Source: Mesostigma viride | Taxonomy: Eukaryota > Streptophyta > Mesostigmatophyceae > Mesostigmatales > Mesostigmataceae | DNA: 64,000 nt | Assembly (NCBI GenBank): GCA_009746045.1 | Contig: RPFO01001351.1 | Coordinates: 1 to 64,000, forward strand | Reading direction: 5' to 3' | Part shown: piece by piece, positions 58,001 to 64,000 of the stretch | Layout: the number at the start of each line of letters is the position of its first letter | Numbering within the stretch: the stretch's first letter is position 1 | The notes under the pieces: generated by a model | The model's database searches: none | The model's input: only the letters and a program-made list of their open reading frames with translations | What the model was told of the DNA's origin: nothing | Position numbers and translations under genes: made by a program

Positions 58001-61000
58001 CCTGCCAAGTGCCAGGTAGGCCGTCCGCACGATGCCACACACTCCTGGCATCCCCTACCTTGAACAGGAAACAAGCAGCAGCTGCCTCCTCCTCCATCGC
58101 ATGCGTCGTCGGCAACCATTTTTGTGGGCGATGGCCACATGCCAACACTCCCTACGTGCCTCCTCCCTCGCTCTCACCACCCCTAGGCCCCTGCCTATGC
58201 GCTCTCACGAACCCCACGCACTGTGCATGTGCACGCAGATGAATTGTCAGTGCCACAACATCCCGTGTGGACGCGATGCCTTGGTCATCCACCGGTGCCC
58301 ATCCCCAGCCACCAAGCGGCCAGCAAGCGGCCACCAAGTCGCCCCACATGCAGCCCCATGCCTCAAGAGGGTGTGACACCTCACTACACTCACCGATTGA
58401 ACACTTCACGCCTTCTCCAATTGCCGGCCACTCACCGCGTGCTCCAGCAGCTCCCTCGGGTGCCGCATGAAGTACTGGTCCAGCGGCGAGTCAAAGGCCA
58501 CCAGGATGGACAGGGAGGGCTGGCCCCGACGGCCCGCGCGCCCCGCCTGCTGCCACAGGCTGAGTGCGGCCGCCACGGGTGTGCACGCACAAGCACCGCC
58601 AGGACGCCGGAATACACCGTGCGACGTGTACGTATATCAGCGGCAACAAGCGGTAGGCAAGAGAGCGTGGACCCTTCAGCATGCGCTCGGCCCACCTCTA
58701 GAGTGCCCTTCCCACCGCCATAGTGTCCTTTCCAGCGGCTTCGTCCCCAGCTACGCCAGCCCCCCCGTCGTCCAGGGAAGAAGCTGATGGCCAATTCGTA
58801 AGCGACACACACACACACACACGTGTATGCATGCGCGCACAAACACGTGTGCAGGAGAGACGGACCGAGAAACAAACCAACAAATTGCACCAAGTGGGTG
58901 GGATGATGCATATCCCAGCCAACGCTAGGGGTGAAACTAGGGGTGCAACTAGGGGTGAAACTAGGGGTGGAACTAGGGGTGAAACTAGGGGTGAAACTAG
59001 GGGTGAAACTAGGGGTGAAACTAGGGGTGAAACTAGGGGTCAAACTAGGAGTACGTGGCCCACAAAAAGACGCAGTATACTCTGTAGAGAGTTGCATAAA
59101 GGCAGGATGGCAGCACCAGCACACCTTGGCAGGACAGGCAGGTGGGCGCTCCACCAACCAATCCTATCCCATGGCAACATGATCCCACCGATCATCCTTG
59201 ACCATAGAATGAGCCAGGCGGCAGACACACGAGCCATCCCCATGAAAGGCCCATTTTTCGCCTCGAGTAAAAATCGGTCTGCACCACTTGCTCCACACAG
59301 AGCACCAGTCAGCACAACACATATGCAAAGTCCACAAAGCACGCCACGTGCCCCAAACCCACTCCGAACATAAGCCCCCTGCATGCACCCAGCACATTCA
59401 GCACGTCCATTGCCCACCCAGCCCAGCGCACCAAGGCACGTTGCGCCCACCAAAGCACATCCCGCGCCCACCACGTTGCGCGCCGTTTGCCCACCTGGCC
59501 ACAGTGCCTGGGAACCCCAGATGCAGCGTGGCGTCGAGCGCGCCCACGTCCACGCCGAGCTCCATGGCATTGGTCGCCGCCAGGCCGCGCAGTTGGCCGC
59601 GGAAGAGGGCCCGCTCGATTGCGCGGCGGTCCTCGGGGATGTAACCCGCACTGGGGAAAGGGGGTGGGGGGGAAAGGGGGGGAATAAAGGGGGGGTATGG
59701 GGGGGGGATGAGGGGGGGGTAGTACAGGGGGGTAGAAGGGGGGGGGATGGAGACGGGGGGGAGAGGGGGTGGGGGGGGTAGAGAGGGTGAGGAATGCCAG
59801 ATTCCATGCCCGAGTGGGAACGAGGCAAGCTAGGGGGTATTGGAAATTAAGGCCCATGGGAACCTTCCCCCTGACAGGACGGGGTGTTGCGGGGGATTTC
59901 TCCATCCCGCGCCCCTCGTGCATGCGCCATCACGCGCGGGCGCCATCAAGCTTGGGTTGTGAAGCACTTGATGGTTGTACGCGGCTTCCAACATGGCAAT
60001 GTGATAAGGCACAACGTAAGTTGTCCACAACTGCGCTTGGTGGAAGCGTGATAAGCCTCCTGCTAGTCCTCATGGCTGGGCATGATGGCCCCTCGTGCAC
60101 ACGTGTACTCGAGGCTGAGAAACCGCCTGGCGTCGCCTTGTCTGCAACCCGCGCACCGGTATGACTAGATAGATACACCGACAGAGGATACCCTACGGTA
60201 GTACACAGGTCAGCACGCACTGGTACGAGAAGATGCTGTAAAAAACAAAACTAAAGTGCAATAGAACAGCGTACCAATAGTGTAGTATACTACAGTACAG
60301 CGTACCGGTACGAGAAGATGGCGTCCACCAGGTCGGGCGCCGACTCCCTGAGGCGCTCCTGTCTGCCCACCCACAGCCAGGGGGGGCATTGAAGGAACAG
60401 TTTGGCCCGAGCGGGAGACGGACAGAGCATGTCATCCCCAACACAGCCGGACCTGTGAGGCTGCCTGTGAAGGCACAGACATGCAGCTGCTTGCACAAGC
60501 TGACGCTGTTTGCGGCAGTGCGGTGTACCTCATGCAGCCTCACCGACGTTTCTTGCACACGCCCCAGGTCAGACAGGTGCTCGGTTCAGCCATTGCCCCA
60601 GAGGGCCACCTCCAGTCGCGTGAGAAAACACTAGCCTCCTGCTGCGCTTCAGCAGGGAGGGACGGAGAAATACCCAGGACTGCCAGTTCACATGCGGCCG
60701 AGGCATGACAGCAGCACATGCACTTACGGGTGGCTGAAAATATCAAAGGCGGATTGTTCTAAGGGACATGCCCCGCTGCAAATCTTCGCCGCGGTAAGCC
60801 CCCGCTAGCCGCATGTAAACCACCAGTTTTGACACAACCATGTGCATTATATGTGACAGTGCGTGCCCTGTGTGCGACGACACCCATGCATGCCGCATGT
60901 GTTAATGGCGCCAGCGGGGACGCGCGCTGGCAGGTGCATGACCTTCCCGACCCTGGCTACTCCCTGCTGCATAGCGTGGGCGAACGCGTGCGGAGCCATG

Positions 61001-61158
61001 CACGCTGCCTTGTACGCAGAGTCAAAGGCAAGGAATCAGCAGGGCATGCAAGGCCCTGTAACGTTCCACACAAGCACGACAGGGCACAAGTGCTCCTTTC
61101 AAAGGTCTAGTCGCCGTCGTCGTCATCGCCATCATCGTCATCGTCGTCGTCGTCGTCA

Positions 61159-61199
<41 letters not shown>

Positions 61200-63867
61200 A
61201 TCGTAATAAGAGATGGGGCTCTACCAAGGTGAAAGGTGTTCAAACCGCCGGTAAACATCAAGAAAACAAGAGGCGGGCTGAGTCTGGCAGCCAGGAAGAT
61301 CGCTGGACGCACTGCAACAGCACCGGCTGCCAGCACGAAGCTAGCTAGCACACAGAGATGCATGAGCATAGCCACATATGGCGAGGAGGATGCCAGGTGC
61401 CAGCACGTACGCGAGGGAGAGGACGAGCTCGCACAGCTTGCGTGTCTTGCAGAACGCCAGCACACGCATGCCGTGCTGCACCAGCTCCGCCAGCAGCGCC
61501 GCACACTCCACGATGGGGCTGTCTCAGCGTGCGCATGGGCGGGGGCCGGCACGTGGACACGTGCGAGGCCATGAGGCATGGGGTGGGGGTATAATTGGAA
61601 GAACTACCACCCATGGGGTGGCAAGATTATTGGGAGACAAGGGAGGGGTCCAATGACGGCCACAATGACGAACTCCCACTCCTCCTGGCCGGCTCCATGC
61701 AGTGGACCACACATGGCAACCACGTGCTTCAAGCCAGTAATCGTGGAGAAGATAAAGTTTGACGGGGAGTTAACCTGAAGTATGGTAAAGCATCCACTGG
61801 GCCTGGAAGCTATCGATCTGATTGCACGCTGACCGCAGCCTGTTCTATTATGTTCAAGGTTGCACTGGTAAAATGAGGGCACACAAATCAAATCCTTGAT
61901 AAGGCTGGTATGGGGCGCGCTCTCACGATGCGCGGCCAGTATTTACAGGATAACAAATATGCCGTGCTTCTAGTGGACAGCCATCTAACTGTGTTGCCGA
62001 TGCACTGTCAAAGAGACAACCAGCGCAGGCTAGAAATCGGGAGAATCCGGACCATGGCAGCTTGAGCCTGCCGTTATCTTATCCGCGTCACTATCTTGGC
62101 AGAAGCACAAACCATCCAAAGCAGCCACTCCCTCTTGCTCTTCCCAAAAGAGCTCCGGCTCCCTTTCCCCATTCCCCATTCCCAACCCTCTGAAAGTCCC
62201 ACATGTAATCCTGCAGCAAACAACTAAGTAGTGACAGCTGACCAATGCAAGGTCAAAACACACACACACACACACACACACACAGGCAGATGCACATGCG
62301 AGCACTCCTGCCCCCCTCCCCTTTCCCCTCCAAATTCCCCCTTCCACCCGCAGGTTGAACACAAAGTTAGCTGGTTTTGCAGCTTCTGTGCCACGGTGCT
62401 GCAAACTCTCTAAACACCCCTTCAGCCCAGCTTCAACCCCACCCCTTTCACCCATGCGGGCGCTATGCCATACCTGCTGCGGCGCAATGGCACCTCCGTT
62501 GATGCGGCGGAGCCCCCCCTGTCTCCGCCGTCAGTGGTGGGCACACACCCTGGTGCGGTGGGGGTGGGTGCTGCATGCCGTGCCCACTGACACCTGTCCA
62601 ACTCCTGGTCAGCGCCACCTGGCGCGTGTCCATGGTCATGTCCACCAGATGGTGCGGGAACGCTTTCCCTTGGCACCGAAAAGCTGGCAGTGCCAGGCAG
62701 AAGGCTTGCAAGGTTTACTTGCAGGGGATTAGTCGGCAGCGTGGCGGTTGCCTTGGTCCATTTCTTGCGTGCACTGGAGGTGGCTTTCTGAAGATGGAGT
62801 AGCGGGACAGTTGCAGGGTCATGTGGGTGGTGGGCCGTGTCAGGAATCAACACACGGAGGCAAACAACGAGTGAGCGCATGTCCAGCTCGTGATTGCATA
62901 AACAATCACATTTTTCGCAGCACTGCCAGCGCTGAGGATGACTTGGCGTGCCGCAGCCAACCACACACAAGCCGTCCCTGCACACACAATGTGCCAGGAA
63001 ACAGCTTCTCTCCGCCACACAGGGGTCGTGGTCAGAAGATGCACCAAAAGTGTCAGTACATTCCGCAACAGGATCTCATCAGGCACTCATGCATAGTGCA
63101 CCTCGTGCATGGTGTGTTTGCAGGGAGCCGTGTGTGTCCACTGCACGGAGTAGGCTTTCGCAGTGGCACTGTTGCCATCACCATCACCATGCTGGCATGG
63201 CCAGCCCCAGTGTTCCTCCACAGCACCTGAGATTACTCTGACCAGGAACACGGCTATGTTGTGCAGACAGGCCGAAGACATCAGACAGCGGGCAGCCGAC
63301 AGCAGACAGCGGGCAGGCGACGGGCGACAGGCAACAGGCGACAGGCGACAGGTGACAGGTGACAGGCGACAGGCGACAGGCGACAGGCGACAGCGAACCG
63401 CCGACCGCCGACCGCCGACCGCCGACCGCCGACCGCCGACCGCCGACCGCCGACCGCCGACCGCCGACCGCCGACCGCCGACCGCCGACCGCCGACCGCC
63501 GACCGCCGACAGCCGACCGCCGACCGCATGGACCAGCAGAGCTATCGTAACAATAAATGGGTGTGGCGGCAGCCTATGGGCAGTGCACCAGCTAATGTGC
63601 AGCCGCTATGAGTCCAGGGGAAACTGATGGGCGACCGGCCTTACTAACGGATGGGCAGCAGGTTGCATGACATGACAGGAGGGGTGCCACCATGGCTGTT
63701 TCTATGCTGGGGGTGAACGGAGTGGCGTAGCTTTCATTGTTGGCACCACTTACGCCTGCCAGAGGGCCGAAGGGCAGGATGGGAGGATTCCACAGGACGA
63801 ATCGCTTCTCGCCGCAGGGCGAGCCATCCTGGGTCACCACCACCACGTCAGTTATGCCCAGCAGCTC
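49003..63867 (-). CDS. HRQ1: HRQ1-type RecQ4-like DNA helicase with DUF1998, 5' partial
   Basis: A 3'-5' superfamily 2 helicase for DNA repair, especially interstrand crosslinks, in the nucleus (family knowledge). Exons, all GT-AG with matching phase: 63867-63754, (~62518)-62474, 61518-61407, 60358-60306, 59650-59495, 58559-58436, 57332-57218, 56662-56562, 56166-56065, 55632-55561, 54443-54368, 53626-53568, 52915-52865, 51086-50962, 50269-50146, 49311-49216, then a last part with stop TAG at 49003-49005. Motifs in order: FVLWNPPIL, FCKTRKLCELVL, YRAGYIPEDRR, motif V ATNAMELGVDVG, motif VI QQAGRAGRRG, DQYFMRHP, VRRADVKYYTRTRDFTD, FDTVDLFLPP, HAANHALLHVLPLY, LLLYDNQSGGVGL and the Cys cluster CKCSIPEGCPGC. 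Walker A and the DEAH box lie beyond 64000. The acceptor near 62518 and the final exon are unresolved, and introns 0.2-1.9 kb long hold tandem repeats. Confidence 0.9.
49216..50269 (-). other. HRQ1 C-terminal DUF1998 exons with zinc cluster
   Basis: Exon 50269-50146 carries the LICDLRDVKTECAHP and LLLYDNQSGGVGLAAQ blocks. Exon 49311-49216 carries LLQAAVELLTACKCSIPEGC and then PGCTQ. CxCx5CxxC matches the four-cysteine site of DUF1998 in Hrq1 and bacterial MrfA. The intron between them (49312-50145) has no repeat that I recognise. Confidence 0.85.
51775..52770. repeat. 32-bp minisatellite in HRQ1 intron, about 31 copies
   Basis: The unit is taatacagtcatccatccca plus tcataaccaata. Type A (ataaccaatat) and type B (atcaccaacat) variants alternate for most of the array, giving a 64-bp dimer. 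It lies between exons 52865 and 51086. Confidence 0.95.
56222..56302. repeat. Degenerate interstitial telomere-like repeat
   Basis: A run of CCCTAAA-like units (aaccttaaaccctgaaccc, ttaaccctacaccctacacc) lies in the HRQ1 intron between exons 56562 and 56166. It resembles plant-type TTTAGGG telomeres. Confidence 0.6.
57677..57824. repeat. C-rich polypyrimidine tract (C-runs split by TT)
   Basis: C6-C14 runs separated by TT lie in the HRQ1 intron between exons 58436 and 57332. The transcribed RNA would read as G-runs, so it could form G-quadruplexes. Confidence 0.85.
58926..59048. repeat. 12-bp tandem repeat (aggggtgaaact)
   Basis: About ten units with caac/ggaa variants, in the HRQ1 intron between exons 59495 and 58559. 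A short (AC)n lies at about 58806. Confidence 0.9.
59651..59795. repeat. G-rich purine tract
   Basis: G5-G9 runs with single A/T breaks begin within 10 bases of the acceptor for HRQ1 exon 59650. On the sense strand this is a long C/T tract acting as an extended polypyrimidine region. Confidence 0.8.
61107..61206. repeat. (GTC)n/(ATC) trinucleotide repeat
   Basis: gtcgtcgtcatcgtcgtc units over about 100 bp in the HRQ1 intron between exons 61407 and 60358. Confidence 0.9.
62259..62284. repeat. (CA)n microsatellite
   Basis: About 13 CA units in an HRQ1 intron. Confidence 0.9.
63277..63528. repeat. 7-bp minisatellites (cgacagg)n and (cgaccgc)n
   Basis: cgacagg-type units (63290-63395) change to nearly pure cgaccgc units (63396-63528), in the HRQ1 intron between exon 63754 and the ~62518 exon. 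The array produces spurious open frames on both strands. Confidence 0.9.
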
Positions 63868-64000
63868 CTGTTGGGGGGAGCGGGGGGGCGTTGTTACGGG
63901 GAGGAGAAGGGGGGGAGAGGGGGGTATTCGCGTCACCGGTGTAGGCAGGCAGGGAGGGAAAAACAAGGAAAAAATGAGGTGGGAAGGTGTGTGAGAGGTG

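Larger units (their letters stand above)
58436..61518 (-). other. HRQ1 helicase RecA2 lobe exons
   Basis: Exons 61518-61407, 60358-60306, 59650-59495 and 58559-58436 join in frame (phases 0, 2, 2). They give motif IV-like FCKTRKLCELVL, motif V (AATNAMELGVDVG) and motif VI (QQAGRAGRRGQ) with both Arg fingers present, so the ATPase core in view is intact. Confidence 0.88.

Noticed and set aside
61604-61891. Minus-strand ORF containing NFIFSTITGLKHVVAMCGPL, a possible extra HRQ1 exon
   Set aside because: It has a plausible acceptor, but exon phases on either side join without it and the peptide does not match the family order I know.
63163-63627. Arg/Pro-repeat ORFs on both strands
   Set aside because: Translation of the 7-bp minisatellite; it lies in an HRQ1 intron.

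Overview
This is nuclear DNA from a eukaryote. It has spliceosomal GT-AG introns, a chromodomain Ty3-type LTR retrotransposon, non-LTR retrotransposon debris, DNA-transposon-like elements, satellites and minisatellites. Degenerate CCCTAAA-type (TTTAGGG) telomere-like repeats lie in one intron, and an HRQ1 helicase gene runs along the right side. A plant-lineage alga fits best, but the group is an inference and I do not name a species. I see no prokaryotic operon, rRNA, convincing tRNA or CRISPR array.

Layout. (1) 0-12 kb: two intron-containing genes. One is a minus-strand Ser/Pro- and Lys/Glu-rich coiled-coil protein (35-2861). The other is a plus-strand, three-exon transposase-like protein (7810-11064). 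Each of their resolved introns carries a short imperfect palindrome of the type GGGTCACT-CTGCGA-AGTGACCC, every resolved intron is phase 0, and the same hairpin is amplified as a 58-bp tandem array: an introner-like family. A 30-bp minisatellite (3.6-5.5 kb) and a 37-bp repeat (5.5-6.0 kb) lie between the genes. (2) 12-23 kb: ORF1-only LINE-like elements. One is inverted; three others are joined tail to head with microsatellite tails and a covarying 3' hairpin. Also here are a 5'-truncated non-LTR retrotransposon with a zinc finger/restriction-like-endonuclease-type end and a 17-bp target-site duplication (TSD), and a 2.29-kb TTAA-flanked element inside a (TTAAA)n tract. (3) 23.3-44.1 kb: a 20.76-kb structure bounded by perfect 31-bp terminal inverted repeats (TIRs). 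Its two arms are inverted arrays of a ~173-bp satellite with A/B higher-order structure, around a central region with a two-exon cargo gene. A 9.4-kb chromovirus (identical-length 703-bp LTRs, TSD ACGTG) sits in the left arm and a 1.7-kb TIR element (TSD CTAA) in the right arm. (4) 44-49 kb: repeat debris, including a ~172-bp triplication and a pure (TTCAA)n tract of ~72 units attached to the same LINE 3' hairpin. (5) 49.0-63.9 kb and beyond the window: minus-strand HRQ1 (RecQ4-like helicase with DUF1998), resolved here into about 15 exons with repeat-filled introns; the 5' end is off the window.

Several coding regions show single-base frame breaks, mostly at short homopolymers (gag/pol, the coiled-coil gene, a LINE ORF1), even where the LTRs are ~99.7% identical. 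Consensus errors in a long-read assembly are therefore as likely as real mutations, and the 'pseudogene' calls should be read with that in mind.
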